A stretch of 64,000 bases of DNA from positions 98,501-162,500 of the forward strand of contig JAWNZC010000423.1 of assembly GCA_035771165.1 (NCBI GenBank), read 5' to 3'. The notes beneath the pieces were generated by a model that did no database searches, had not been told where the DNA came from, and saw nothing but the letters and a program-made list of their open reading frames with translations. Each line of letters begins with the position of its first letter. Within the stretch, counting starts at the first letter, position 1. This document shows positions 1-13,900 of the stretch, piece by piece. The DNA comes from Paragorgia papillata (taxonomy: Eukaryota; Cnidaria; Anthozoa; Scleralcyonacea; Coralliidae). The position numbers and the translations under genes are program-made.

Positions 1-1950
1 AGGTCAAAATAACCACCGAATAACCATCGCCAAATAACAAGGTCAAAATAACCACCGAATAACCATCGCCAAATAACAAGGTCAAAATAACCACCGAATA
101 AGCATCGCCAAATAACAAGGTGAAAATAACCACCGAATAACCATCGCCAAATAACAAGGTCAAAATAACCACCGAATAACCATCGCCAAATATCAAGGTC
201 AAAATAACCACCGAATAACCATCGCGAAATAACAAGGTGGAAATAACCACCGAATAACCATCGCCAAATAACAAGGTCAAAATAACCATCGAATAACCAT
301 CGCGAAATAACAAGGTCAAAATAACCACAGAATAACCATCGCGAAATAACAAGGTCAAAATAACCACCGAATAACCATCGCGAAATAACAAGGTCAAAAT
401 AACCACAGAATAACCATCGCGAAATAACAAGGTCAAAATAACCACCGAATAACCATCGCGAAATAACAAGGTCAAAATAACCACAGAATAACCATCGCGA
501 AATAACAAGGTCAAAATAACCACCGAATAACCATCGCGAAATAACAAGGTCAAAATAACCACCGAATAACCATCGCCAAATAACAAGGTCAAAATAACCA
601 CCGAATAACCATCGCCAAATAACAGGGTGAAAATAACCACCGAATAACCATCGCCAAATAACAAGGTGGAAATAACCACCGAATAACCTTCGCCAAATAA
701 CAAGGTGAAAATAACCACCGAATAACCATCGCCAAATAACAAGGTCAAAATAACCACCTAATAACCATCGCCAAATAACAAGGTCAAAATAACCACCGAA
801 TAACCATCGCCAAATAACAAGGTGAAAATAACCACCGAATAGCCATCGCCAAATAACAAGGTCAAAATAACCACCGAATAACCATCGCCAAATATCAAGG
901 TCAAAATAACCACCGAATAACCATCGCGAAATAACAAGGTGGAAATAACCACCGAATAACCATCGCCAAATAACAAGGTCAAAATAACCATCGAATAACC
1001 ATCGCGAAATAACAAGGTCAAAATAACCACAGAATAACCATCGCGAAATAACAAGGTCAAAATAACCACCGAATAACCATCGCCAAATATCAAGATCAAA
1101 ATAACCACCGAATAACCATCGCGAAATAACAAGGTGGAAATAACCACCGAATAACCATCGCCAAATAACAAGGTCAAAATAACCATCGAATAACCATCGC
1201 GAAATAACAAGGTCAAAATAACCACAGAATAACCATCGCGAAATAACAAGGTCAAAATAACCACCGAATAACCATCGCGAAATAACAAGGTCAAAATAAC
1301 CACAGAATAACCATCGCGAAATAACAAGGTCAAAATAACCACCGAATAACCATCGCGAAATAACAAGGTCAAAATAACCACAGAATAACCATCGCGAAAT
1401 AACAAGGTCAAAATAACCACCGAATAACCATCGCGAAATAACAAGGTCAAAATAACCATCCGAATAACCATCGCCAAATAACAAGGTCAAAATAACCACC
1501 GAATAACCATCGCCAAATAACAGGGTGAAAATAACCACCGAATAACCATCGCCAAATAACAAGGTGGAAATAACCACCGAATAACCTTCGCCAAATAACA
1601 AGGTGAAAATAACCACCGAATAACCATCGCCAAATAACAAGGTCAAAATAACCACCTAATAACCATCGCCAAATAACAAGGTCAAAATAACCACCGAATA
1701 ACCATCGCCAAATAACAAGGTGAAAATAACCACCGAATAGCCATCGCCAAATAACAAGGTCAAAATAACCACCGAATAACCATCGCCAAATATCAAGGTC
1801 AAAATAACCACCGAATAACCATCGCCAAATAACAAGGTGAAAATTACCACCGAATAACCATCGCCAAATAACAAGGTCAAAATAACCACCGAATAACCAT
1901 CGCGAAATAACAAGGTCAAAATAACCACAGAATAACCATCGCGAAATAAC
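1..1950. repeat. Tandem satellite, 39-bp unit
   Basis: About 50 head-to-tail copies of a 39-bp unit that contains AATAACCATCGCCAAATAAC and AGGTCAAAATAACCACCG. Variants (CGC/CGG before AAATAAC, CCACAG for CCACCG, GGAAAT for CAAAAT) recur in blocks. A rare CCACCTAAT variant appears near 755 and again near 1653, about 23 units apart, which shows a higher-order repeat of about 898 bp. As 39 is 13 codons, the minus strand stays open as a 13-residue repeat. I do not take this as a gene. The array runs off the left edge. Confidence 0.97.
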
Positions 1951-4900
1951 AAGGTCAAAATAACCACCAAAAGTGGTCCCTAATAACCATCGCCAAATAA
2001 CAAGGTCAAAATAACCACCAAAAGTGGTCCCTAATAACCATCGCCAAATAACAAGGTAAAAATAACCACCAAAAGTGGTCCCTAATAACCATCGCCAAAT
2101 AACAAGGTCAAAATAACCACCAAAAGTGGTCCCTAATAACCATCGCCAAATAACAAGGTCAAAATAACCACCAAAAATGGTCCCTAATAACCATCGTTAA
2201 ATAACTAGGTGAAAATAACCACCAAAAGTGGTCCCTAATGACCATCTCAAAATAACAAGGTCAAAATAACCACCAAAAGTGGTCCCTAATAACCATCGCC
2301 AAATAACAAGGTCAAAATAACTACCAAAAATGGTCCCTAATAACCATCGTTAAATAACAAGGTCAAAATAACCACCAAAAGTGGTCCCTAATAATCATCG
2401 CCAAATAACAAGGTCAAAATAACCACCAAAAGTGGTCCCTAATAACCATCGCCAAATAACAAGGTCAAAATAACCACCAAAAGTGGTCCCTAATAACCAT
2501 CTCAAAATAACAAGGTCAAAATAACCACCAAAAGTGGTCCCTAATAACCATCGCCAAATAACAAGGTCAAAATAACCACCAAAAGTGGTCCCTAATAACC
2601 ATCGCCAAATAAAAAGTTCAAAATAACCACCAAAAATGGTCCCTAATAACCATCGTTAAATAACAAGGTCAAAATAACCACCAAAAGTGGTCCCTAATAA
2701 CCATCGCCAAATAACAAGGTCAAAATAACCACCAAAAGTGGTCCCTAATAACCATCGCCAAATAACAAGGTCAAAATAACCACCAAAAGTGGTCCCTAAT
2801 AACCATCGCCAAATAACAAGGTCAAAATAACCACCAAAAATGGTCCCTAATAACCATCGTTAAATAACAAGGTCAAAATAACCACCAAAAGTGGTCCCTA
2901 ATAACCATCGCCAAATAACAAGGTCAAAATAACCACCAAAAGTGGTCCCTAATAACCATCGCCAAATAATAAGGTCAAAATAACCACCAAAAGTGGTCCC
3001 TAATAACCATCGCAAAATAACAAGGTCAAAATAACCACCAAAAGTGGTCCCTAATAACCATCGCCAAATAACAAGGTCAAAATAACTACCAAAAATGGTC
3101 CCTAATAACCATCGTTAAATAACAAGGTCAAAATAACCACCAAAAGTGGTCCCTAATAACCATCGCCAAATAACAAGGTTAAAATAACCACCAAAAGTGG
3201 TCCCTAATAACCATCGTTAAATAACAAGGTTAAAATAACCACTAAAAGTGGTCCCTAATAACCATCGCCAAATAACAAGGTCAAAATAACCACCAAAAGT
3301 AGGGCCCAATAACCATCGGAAAATAACAAGGTCAAAATAACCACCAAAAGTGGTCCCTAATAACCATCGCCAAATAACAGGGTCAAAATAACCACCAAAA
3401 GTGGTCCCTAATAACCATCGCCAAATAACAAGGTCAAAATAACCACCAAAAGTGGTCCCTAATAACCATCGCCAAATAACAAGGTCAAAATAACCACCAA
3501 AAGTGGTCCCTAATAACCATCGCCAAATAACAAGGTCAAAATAACCAGGGAAAATGGTCCCTAATAACCATCGTTAAATAACAAGGTCAAAATAACCACC
3601 AAAAGTGGTCCCTAATAACCATCGCCAAATAACAAGGTCAAAATAACCACCAAAAGTGGTCCCTAATAACCATCGCCAAATAACAAGGTCAAAATAAGCA
3701 CCAAAAATGGTCCCTAATAACCATCGTTGAATAACAAGGTGAAAATAACCAGCAAAAGTGGTCCCTAATAACCATCGCCAAATAACAAGGTGAAAATAAC
3801 CACCAAAAGTGGTCCCTAATAACCATCGCCAAATAACAAGGTCAAAATAACCACCAAAAATGGTCCCTAATAACCATCGTTAAATAACAAGGTTAAAATA
3901 ACCACCAAAAGTGGTCCCTAATAACCATCGCCAAATAATAAGGTCAAAATAACCACCAAAAATGGTCCCTAATAACCATCGTTAAATAACAAGGTTAAAA
4001 TAACCACCAAAAGTGGTCCCTAATAACCATCGCCAAATAACAAGGTCAAAATAACCACCAAAAGTGGTCCCTAATAACCATCGTTAAATAACAAGGTTAA
4101 AATAACCACTAAAAGTGGTCCCTAATAACCATCGCCAAATAACAAGGTCAAAATAACCACCAAAAATGGTCCCTAATAACCATCGTTAAATAACAAGGTT
4201 AAAATAACCACCAAAAGTGGTCCCTAATAACCATCGCCAAATAACAAGGTCAAAATAACCACCAAAAGTGGTCCCTAATAACCATCGCCAAATAATAAGG
4301 TCAAAATAACCACCAAAAGTGGTCCCTAATAACCATCGCAAAATAACAAGGTCAAAATAACCACCAAAAGTGGTCCCTAATAACCATCGCCAAATAACAA
4401 GGTCAAAATAACTACCAAAAATGGTCCCTAATAACCATCGTTAAATAACAAGGTCAAAATAACCACCAAAAGTGGTCCCTAATAACCATCGCCAAATAAC
4501 AAGGTTAAAATAACCACCAAAAGTGGTCCCTAATAACCATCGTTAAATAACAAGGTTAAAATAACCACTAAAAGTGGTCCCTAATAACCATCGCCAAATA
4601 ACAAGGTCAAAATAACCACCAAAAGTAGGGCCCAATAACCATCGGAAAATAACAAGGTCAAAATAACCACCAAAAGTGGTCCCTAATAACCATCGCCAAA
4701 TAACAGGGTCAAAATAACCACCAAAAGTGGTCCCTAATAACCATCGCCAAATAACAAGGTCAAAATAACCACCAAAAGTGGTCCCTAATAACCATCGCCA
4801 AATAACAAGGTCAAAATAACCACCAAAAGTGGTCCCTAATAACCATCGCCAAATAATAAGGTCAAAATAACCACCAAAAGTGGTCCCTAATAACCATCGC

Positions 4901-5118
4901 AAAATAACAAGGTCAAAATAACCACCAAAAGTGGTCCCTAATAACCATCGCCAAATAACAAGGTCAAAATAACCACCAAAAGTGGTCCCTAATAACCATC
5001 GGAAAATAACAAGGTTAAAATAACCACCAAAAGTGGTCCCTAATAACCATCGCAAAATAACAAGGTCAAAATAACCACCAAAAGTACGTGGTCCCTAATA
5101 ACCATCGCCAAATAACAA
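1951..5118. repeat. Tandem satellite, 51-bp unit
   Basis: The same satellite continues with a 12-bp longer unit that adds AAAAGTGGTCCCT after AACCACC. The addition makes an inverted repeat, ACCAC-CAAAA-GTGGT, in nearly every unit. A rare variant with AGTAGGGCCCAAT occurs at about 3298 and about 4625, 1326 bp (26 units) apart, so this part has its own higher-order period. 51 bp is 17 codons, giving an open 17-residue repeat on the minus strand. Confidence 0.96.
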
Positions 5119-5343
5119 GCGCCAGTAAATAAGAATAGTCACTAAGACGAGATCACGGAACAACAACAACATTTATTCATAAAGATAAGCGCCAAAGATA
5201 GGGCGCGAATAAACCAAGTAATAATTAGCGGAAGTAAATGTCAAAAGTGTAAGACGCTGTTAAGACAACAACATGTGGTGGAGTCACGTGTGGCGAAGGT
5301 CAAAGTAACCACCAAAAGTGATCCCTAATAACCATCGCCAAAT
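5119..5343. other. Unique insert inside satellite edge
   Basis: About 180 bp of non-satellite sequence (5119-5297) is followed by one stray, diverged 51-bp satellite unit (5298-5343). This means the array once extended further or the segment was inserted into it. No ORF or terminal repeat was recognised. Confidence 0.6.
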
Positions 5344-5399
5344 TCGATTTCATATATATTTTAATATTTATTGATTTATATATTTGTTTGCTTCTTTAT

Positions 5400-5780
5400 T
5401 TATTAATATATATTAGTCAATTGGTTAATTGATTGATTAATTGATTGAATGAGTGAGTGATTTGTTGATCGATCTATTGATTGATTGATTGATTGATCGA
5501 TTGATCGATTGATCGATTGATCGATTGATCGGTGATCGGTTGGTCGATTGATCGATTGATCGATTGATCGGTTGATCGATTGATCGATTGATCGATTGAT
5601 TGATTAATTGATTGATTGATTGACCGATTGTTCGATTGATTGATAAATTGATTGATTGATTGGTCGATTGATTGATAAATTGATTGATTGATCGATTGAT
5701 TGATTGACTGATTGCTTAATTATTTAATCAATGTATTAATTCATTTATTTATATATATATTTATTTATTTATTTATTGAC
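5400..5780. repeat. (GATT)n / (GATC) degenerate microsatellite
   Basis: A long run of GATT and GATC tetramers between the satellite and the TRAK first exon, followed by TATT-rich sequence and a C-run at about 5803. No gene is seen between 5344 and 6199. The 420 bp before 6200 should hold the TRAK 5'UTR or promoter, but no TATA box or initiator could be assigned. Confidence 0.9.
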
Positions 5781-6199
5781 CTACTCGTCATCTCTATGGT
5801 CCCCCCCCCCCTCCGCCCCGGCCCGGAAATTACATTCAAACCCAGTTCCCTTCAATGTGACACTGCATAATTTTCCAGATTTGATTTCGAATGACATGAG
5901 CAGTTTGAGTTCATGAGAAGAAATATCGAGAAGAAAGATCTATTTTACAAGAGTTGATGAACCTTACTGTATATCTTTGCCATTCTTCTTCAAAATGTCC
6001 GACTGGGTGACTCACCTCAAAAATGTTCAATGATTTCAACATGGAAAGTGTTACATAATGTGATATTTTGAAACATGAGAAATAACTTATATCGATACTG
6101 TATTTATAACATCCTCGATAACATCGAGTACTTTTACTGAAGGAATTTTTGTAATACGAAGAGTGGAAATGTAAACTACTTGTTTAATTGCCTTGGAAA

Positions 6200-6560
6200 A
6201 TGAACGAGGGACCGCCAAACGAGTCTTTACACTGTGAAAATGAACAGCCAGGCGTTGGTATAAATATTGTCCTGTCAACACCAAAAGACGCCGACATCGA
6301 CCGGCAAACGAACGAAATTAAGGATATTTTAAACCGATATATTTCCGAGCCTAGTTCGTTGGATTATTCGCCTTCGAGCTCGATCTTTGAGTCAGAAGAA
6401 CTAGATTGTTCGATCTTTGAAAATGACTCGTTGGAATTTGAACGAGAGAGTGGAGTGGAAAGCGTTGATGGCGATTGGCTTCAAGCTTGCCAAACACCTC
6501 CTTTGGATTATGAATTGGATTTGACGGAGGAACAAGCTTTAGAAACATTAAAATATTTCA
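6200..6560 (+). CDS. TRAK: TRAK exon 1 (N-terminus)
   Basis: Encodes residues 1-120. The first ~100 residues are acidic and Ser-rich and not conserved. The end, DLTEEQALETLKYF, is the start of the HAP1_N conserved region and joins in phase 1 to exon 2, which gives LSLSRANQMTKTHQDVDAV. Intron 1 is 6.3 kb and packed with repeats. Confidence 0.92.
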
Positions 6561-9359
6561 GTAAGTATTGATTTATTTTTGTTGTATCTTTTTAAAAAAA
6601 AATCGTTTTGTTTGAGGTATATTTATTTATTCAGTGAAAATTATTTTTGTTTCTATTTCGAGTTGGAAGGCATTTCTTGTCAAGTAGTCTAAAAAAATAT
6701 TGATATCTCAATCTGTTAAATGACTAATTTATGTGGTAGTGATAATATATTTGAATACCTATGTCTGTCGTTTTTAGTCAAAATAAAATGGACCATTCGT
6801 AATTAGGAAGAGTCAACTTGGGGGGGGGGGTGTTGAGGACCAGGGCTGGGTAGGAGGGGCCAGGGTATACATCACTTTAGGGGAAAACAAAGGGGGGCAT
6901 CAAGATATCTTCTCACATACATGTGTAAAAACGCACAACTTGTTCACGGTTGTCAACAGGCGTGAACAATGTTGTGCTGCTCACCGTGAACAATGTGCTG
7001 CTCGCCGTGAACAAGTTGTCAACAAGTTGTTCACTTATGGTTCGAACAACTTGTTCACGGATAAATCAACAGTCATGAACAAGTTGTTCCAACAGCACAT
7101 TTTTATAGCCAACAACATTGTTTGCACATGATACAACATGTTGTAACAGCATGACGAAATAACAACGATGAACAACAATGTTACAACAATGGTGAAAACG
7201 TTCTTCGGTTGTTACAACATGCGTGAACAACGGTTGTTGTTTCATCAAGCTGTAACAACTTGTTGAAACAATGATGAACAATGTTGTTCATTTATCAATG
7301 TTGTTCACATATATCAACAAGTTGTTACAGCATTGTTCAGGCAACAATGCTGTAACAACTTGCGAGATTTTTACGCGTGTAGGTCAAACACTTTGAACAC
7401 CTTGAAGTGTTAACACTTTGAAGCCTGACGATGAGTCTTTAAGGTTTATTCTGGCTAATGCCAGACGATTTTATTCAGCACAGGGAGAGGTCCAGGCCTC
7501 AAAGTGTTAAATGACTAATTTATGTGATATTAATATTTTTTGAATTTTTCTGTTTATTAGCAATAATGTATTGATTACCTACATAACTTCATCTGGCATT
7601 TTTAGCCAAAATAAAATTTTGACCTTCCCAATTGTAAAGAGTCTACTCAAGGGGTATCTCTTTTAGGTAGAATGGAGGTGCCAAGATCAGCAATCTGGGG
7701 TGTATTTGTTTTAAAAAGCTATTTATTTCATTTGAGACATTAACAAAGTGGTTGTGGGGGGAAAAAGCTAGGTTATTCTAAGTATGTTAGTCCAGGTATA
7801 ATATAGAAACCGCAAGGAGCCTCCTACACAAAGTTTTGCAATAGATTATGAGAATTTAATCCACGATGAAGGCAGTCTATTACTGTACCCTAGGATGTGC
7901 GTGGGAAACATGTGGGAAAGGCCATTGATCTTGCAAACGATTTTTTCGTGCAACTTATCTCACACAATTTTGACCATTGCACGGCGTGTTTCACATTGCA
8001 ATGATTTGTGTAACTTATCTCGCACAATTTTGACCATTACATGGCATGTTACATGCTGCAATCGTTCATACAACTTGTCTCACACAATTCTGACCATTGC
8101 ACAGCATGTTACACACTGCAATGGTTCACGCAACTTGTCTCGCACAATTCTGACCATTACACAGCATGTTACACACTGCAATGGTTCATGCAACTTGTCT
8201 CACACAATTCTGACCATTACACAGCATGTTACACACTGCAATGGTTCATGCAACTTGTCTTGCACAATTCTGACCATTACACAGCATGTTACACACTGCA
8301 ATGGTTCATGCAACTTGTCTTGCACAATTCTGACCATACACTGCATGTTGCACACTGCAATGGTTCATGTATCTTACATGTATCTCGCACGATTTTGACC
8401 ATTACACGGCATGTTACACACTGCAATGGTCTGTGTACTGCAACCTTAGTTCTCTTAACGATACGTCAATGCCGTCGCGAGAAAAACCGCATACAAAATT
8501 AGACCGTGTAACATGACTTTTAATAGGCTTCAAAAAGAGCAGAATATCTGCATGGAAAATTTCCCGCCAAATACAATTTAGGGGAATTGCAAACGTATCC
8601 ATTTTTAACTACAGTATGTTAATCCTGTTGTTATTTTATAAAAGAAATACCAAATCAGGTTTTCCGTAGCAGCTCCTGTTTTTTTCACGCTTTTTTCCAA
8701 TCTCGTAACGCTTCGCGTGTTTGGATCACAGTATATGCTGTACAAAAAACCATTATAGCTATTTCTTTAATCATAACTCACAATTTCCCTTCACTATTCT
8801 TCAACATGCATGCCGTTTATAAAAAATGCCAAATGATATGTTCGATAATTTCATTGCTATTTTCCTGATTGGACAACTGAACAAAGGCCGTGACAAATAC
8901 TTTAAATAATTAAGAAGTTCTTTTCATTGGAAGTTTAATTATTTTTATATTAGTACTATACACTTCTTCCGATATCCAATGTACTTAAATTTTTGCCTAT
9001 GTGTATACGCGTGTTCGTGAGTTTGTCTCGCTGGAAAAGCAGTTCACGTGAATTCTGCTATAGTGGAAAACAGGCCGTGCTGAATGGGTGTAGTGCGGAG
9101 TCTTGTATTTGTACTGTAAAGTCTAAATATACGCATCGTTTAACAGTTGGATATGCATATCCTCCACTGGCAAAATCCCTATAATGCAGGTACCGTTAAA
9201 TTTGAACTCATTGTGGCCTAGACCGGTTTAGGATTCTCTTTTTGACGCGTGAAGTCGTCTGGCGTTAGACAGAGTAAAATAATAAAGGGGGCTTGATTGG
9301 GAAGGCATGCGTTAATAACTTGGAGGTACCCGTCGCTCATAGATCATTGTTCCTTCGAT

Positions 9360-9393
<34 letters not shown>

Positions 9394-10958
9394 AAGGGAC
9401 TTTTTTGGCCGGCTCAGGCAGGAATGGGTTAATGACTTTTAATTTGTTCTTTCAACTTTTATTTGGACCAAGAGAGAGAAGAAAAAAAAGAGTATAAAAT
9501 TACAAGTCCAAATTCGGCGAGCACGAACGAGAAAAGTCCCATGCAAGGTGCTCACCGTAAAATTAAAATAAAAAGTAATGATATATACATAGATCTATCG
9601 AAGATTAAGTTGGACTAGACATGACAGGAACAATTCCTACATATGGAATAGGAACAATAGGAACTTTTAGACCTATAATGCAACCTATATATATAGAGGC
9701 TGTCTGAGGGTTCTCTCTTATACGAGTAAAATTATCTGACGTTATCGACAGAGTACTAACCTTACTATATTTCGATGTAATATTTCAACACTGCCTTCGC
9801 AGCACACTACTTTTATGATATGTCGCTGATTAGGTCGGTTGATGGGTTTCTCTTTGACGAGTATAAAGGCCTGGCCAAACGCTTTCAACATTTCATTCAA
9901 CATCGTTCAACATTATTGAATTCAACCGTGATTCAACATGTTGAAAGCGTTTGGCCACCCTGTTGAATGATGTTGAACGTTGTTGAATGATGTTGAACGT
10001 TGTTGAATGGTGTTGAATGATGTTGAACGAAATTTGAACATGTTCAAATTTTCGTTCAACATGCGTTCAACAATGTTGAACGATGTTGCATGAAATGTTG
10101 AAAGCGTTTGGCCTAAAGTAATAAAACTGCTGTTTTTAGCCGGCTTAGACAGGAATGGGTTAACTCTTCGTTATAAAGGCACATACCATGATTTTCTTTT
10201 ATATGGAAGTGAATTCGATGTTTCTTACATAGGAATAATTACTATATATATATATATATATATATATACTGCATATACGTTCTAATTCTGTTAATGTTTT
10301 GGCTGGTGCAGTACATGCTATATAATTTTATACACGAATTTTTGCTAGTTTATTCATGCATTCTGTATGTCCTTTTTCAGGGAAAAACTTTGTATATTTT
10401 GCACAAATGTACACGATAGATCCCTCCCACCTGTTTCCTGCTAATATTAATTCACACTGTATAGCATGCCTTCTCTTTTAATTGCTTTTAAATTTTCTGT
10501 AGTAAAAACAAATAGTTGAAGCGACCTGCATGGCATCAGTGAACTCAACTTACATTGAGTTCACTGCCTGGCATTGGTTCTTAGACGCTTTTACCGAAAC
10601 TTCAAGGCTGTGAATAAAGTGCGTACAAGTGCCGATAAGCAAATGAATATCTAACGGCCAAAGTAGAGCCGTATGTTTTGCGTTTGACACCATGACAACG
10701 ACTGGGTCATTACTGTAAAGTTTACCGGTCATTTGCATAAATAATAAAAAGTCGAGTTTGGATTTAGTCTAGCAATATGTCTTTTAGTATATATATCTCT
10801 GTTTAGAGACGTTCTGTAAGCGTAGGTCTATTCTGCTTGGTCTAATCTTACTGACAAGCGACTATAATGATTCCACGGCTTATTATTCAGTGCATGCATG
10901 GTATTTTGTTGCCGAGTTTGTCATCTTTCCCCATATACTAAACTAAACTAAACTAAAC

Positions 10959-10989
<31 letters not shown>

Positions 10990-13900
10990 GAAGAAGAGTA
11001 TTTTACTGGCAACTAAATCACTCGTAGAATCCATATTTCACTACATCCGGGAACCGAGTGGCGTATTTCTCGTATGTAACGCTCGCGAGCGACATATCGA
11101 CAAGTCAAAATTTACGCCTTTTGTGGTAAGTTTCGAATCAAGTAAATTTGAGCCAGTAACTTCTCTTAATTCAGTTTTTCACGTAAAATGACGTATTCGA
11201 AGAAGCTGTTGTATTTTTCATTTGTATTTAATATTTTCTAAAAGTTTTAGGTCAAGCTGTTGTAGTTTTTGCATTAAACCCAGTTTATCAACATCACTTC
11301 CACGCATAATTTCATTGTCCATATAATAAATAGAACATTACACGGTTGCTCAAAGATATGGATTTTATGTTCTCGTGGCAAGAGCAATATCTCACTCGTT
11401 CGCTGCTCTCACTCGTGAAATATTGTTCTTGCCACTCGAACATAAAATCCATATCTTCTCGCCACCGTGTAATATCCCCTTAGATAGATAACTCAGATCA
11501 GTGACTCGGACCCATAATTTTCTTATCGCCGTGTTGAGTAGCCTGGTACCCTGGCCCAATTTCAAAAGAAATATGGGCCAGGTAACCACTAATCTCATTC
11601 TCGCGTCATCGGGGCTAAATCCACTTATGACGATTGCAGTTTTACTCGTAGCCACTAAAAACGCGCGAAATTTCAACCAATAGGAAAGCAGAAGTCTTTA
11701 GTGGTTACCTGGCCCATATTCTTTGATTGGGCCAGGGTACCAGGCTACGTGTTGAGTTGCTCTAACTATTGAGGTACAGGGAGTCCTGAGCGTTATAACC
11801 AGTGCTGTAAAAGTTACATAATTTTTGTAACTAGTTTCAGTTGCAGTTACGTCATTAGAAAAGTAACTAGTTACAGTTCTTTAAAAAAGTAACTAGTTAT
11901 AGTTACTTCTTCAAAAAGTAACTAGTTATAGTTACAGTTACTTCTTCAGAAAAAGTAACTAGTTTCAGTTACAGTTACTTAAAAGTGTAACTAGTTACTT
12001 GTAACCGCGAAGTTACTCACAGCACTGGTTATAACTGACTATTTAAAGTGGTTTGATGTAAGACATCTTTATATACTGCAACATCATGCAAGCTGTATCA
12101 AGCAAGTATATATTTAATAGCAAAGAGGCTGACGATATGAAAACGGGCTATATTATACGGTGGCACTGATCTGTATATACAGATTTCGTTCAATCGATGC
12201 AAAGTTAAAGAGAGTGTAACAAGGTTGATTATTTAGATGCAGTGCTATAAAAGTTACATAATTTTTGTAACTAGTTACAGTTACAGTTACATCATTAGAA
12301 AAGTAACTAGTTACCGATAAAAGTTACAATGAAAAGAAAGTAACTAGTTGAAGTTACAAAGTAACTCCAAATATTTTGTAACTATAGTTACAAAGTTACA
12401 TTCCTTTGTCCATGTTACTAGAATCAACAAAGAAATTACTGCTTGTTAGATGCCAGTACCATAATTATGTTTTTACAGCTAAATATAGTTATCACTAAGC
12501 AGAAATAGTCAAATTGTATATAATGTATCTTTATTATTATATCAAAACCATTTTTTATCAAGAAAGAATGACATCCTCAACTGAAAATCAGTAACTATAG
12601 TCACATTTATTAAAGCAAATATTGTAACTAGTTACAGTTCTTTAAAAAAGTAACTAGTTATAGTTACTTCTTCAAAAAGTAACTAGTTATAGTTACAGTT
12701 ACTTCTTCAGAAAAAGTAACTAGTTTCAGTTACAGTTACTTAAAAATGTAACTAGTTACTGTAACTAGTTACTTGTAACGAAGTTACTCACAGCACTGTT
12801 TATATGTTTCATGCTGTCTTTTATATTTAGCTCTGTCCTTGTCTCGAGCCAATCAGATGACTAAAACCCATCAAGATGTGGATGCAGTGTTGCAGCTATT
12901 ACAAGAGGTAGGCTCGCACGTTGGAGAAAATGTGTTTTACTTGCAACTATTGTGCCCGATTTCGTTAGTGTTGGGATTATACATATTTGTAATCTTTGGG
13001 TTGTGTTGAGAAAAACGTAATATATTTTATACGTGCGCTGTATAGGTGTTAGCGTAGTGCCTCTCATCTTTAATATATACGAATCAATTTTGAATTTTTT
13101 AAATCTAGAAAGAGAAAGACTTGGAGTTGGCAGCTCATATTGGCCAGGTAAGAAAATCGTATGTAATAGATAAATATATGATAGGCTATCGTACTTATCA
13201 AATGGACGCATCTAAATAGCCATGTTTTCAAAAAAAAATTTCAAGTTGGAGTGATTTTGAATCACGATGAGAAATGAAAATTTTTTGAATCATGATGAGA
13301 AATGACGAATCTGCATGTGATTTACAGATATTGATTAAATATTCATTTCTTTTGAATTCTCTTCATGAATTTTTAATGAATTTCATAAGTATATATGATA
13401 AATGTGTCATTTGCTGGAATACTAACTGTATATAAATTATGTGATCTCTTGTGATCCCATATCATCCCTACTGTTCATTTTCTACACGTTATTTGGTTAT
13501 CAACTTGTAACCTTTTTCAGCCCTTTATAATTTCATAATGGTTATAACGTTATTCATAATGCGGTCTTTATGAATAACGCTTCATAAATGAAAACGATAA
13601 TTTTTTCATGTGCTTACAAATTGCCTCTGTTTTCTTCATTTTACATTTTTGTTTTTGTTGTCTAGTCTTTGTTGGAAAGAAACCGAAATCTTTACCAGAA
13701 AACCGAGGTTTTAGAGAGTTACGTGAACGAAGTGGAGGAAAGGGTGAGTATATCATCCTGATCTTTTTGGCGTATAGAATTTCCCGCCAAAACCACTAAT
13801 TTGGATGCTGAACTGCATGTGATTGGCCAATTGTGATAGGTAGCCTAGTTTTCATTGGTTGGAAGAGCTGTGCAATTACTTTCCAGCAATGGGCTTGTTT

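Noticed and set aside
758..1970. Long minus-strand ORFs in the 39-bp satellite (13-residue repeat)
   Set aside because: The unit is a multiple of three, so open frames are automatic; no start context, no domain and variants are not codon-biased.
4543..5055. 170-residue minus-strand ORF with a 17-residue repeat
   Set aside because: Product of the 51-bp satellite period; other frames of the same array are broken.
1..5118. CRISPR-like array
   Set aside because: Units are contiguous and nearly identical with no unique spacers, and the genome is eukaryotic.
7895..8502. Two overlapping ORFs with 20-residue repeats
   Set aside because: Explained by the 60-bp minisatellite; no homology and no splice context.
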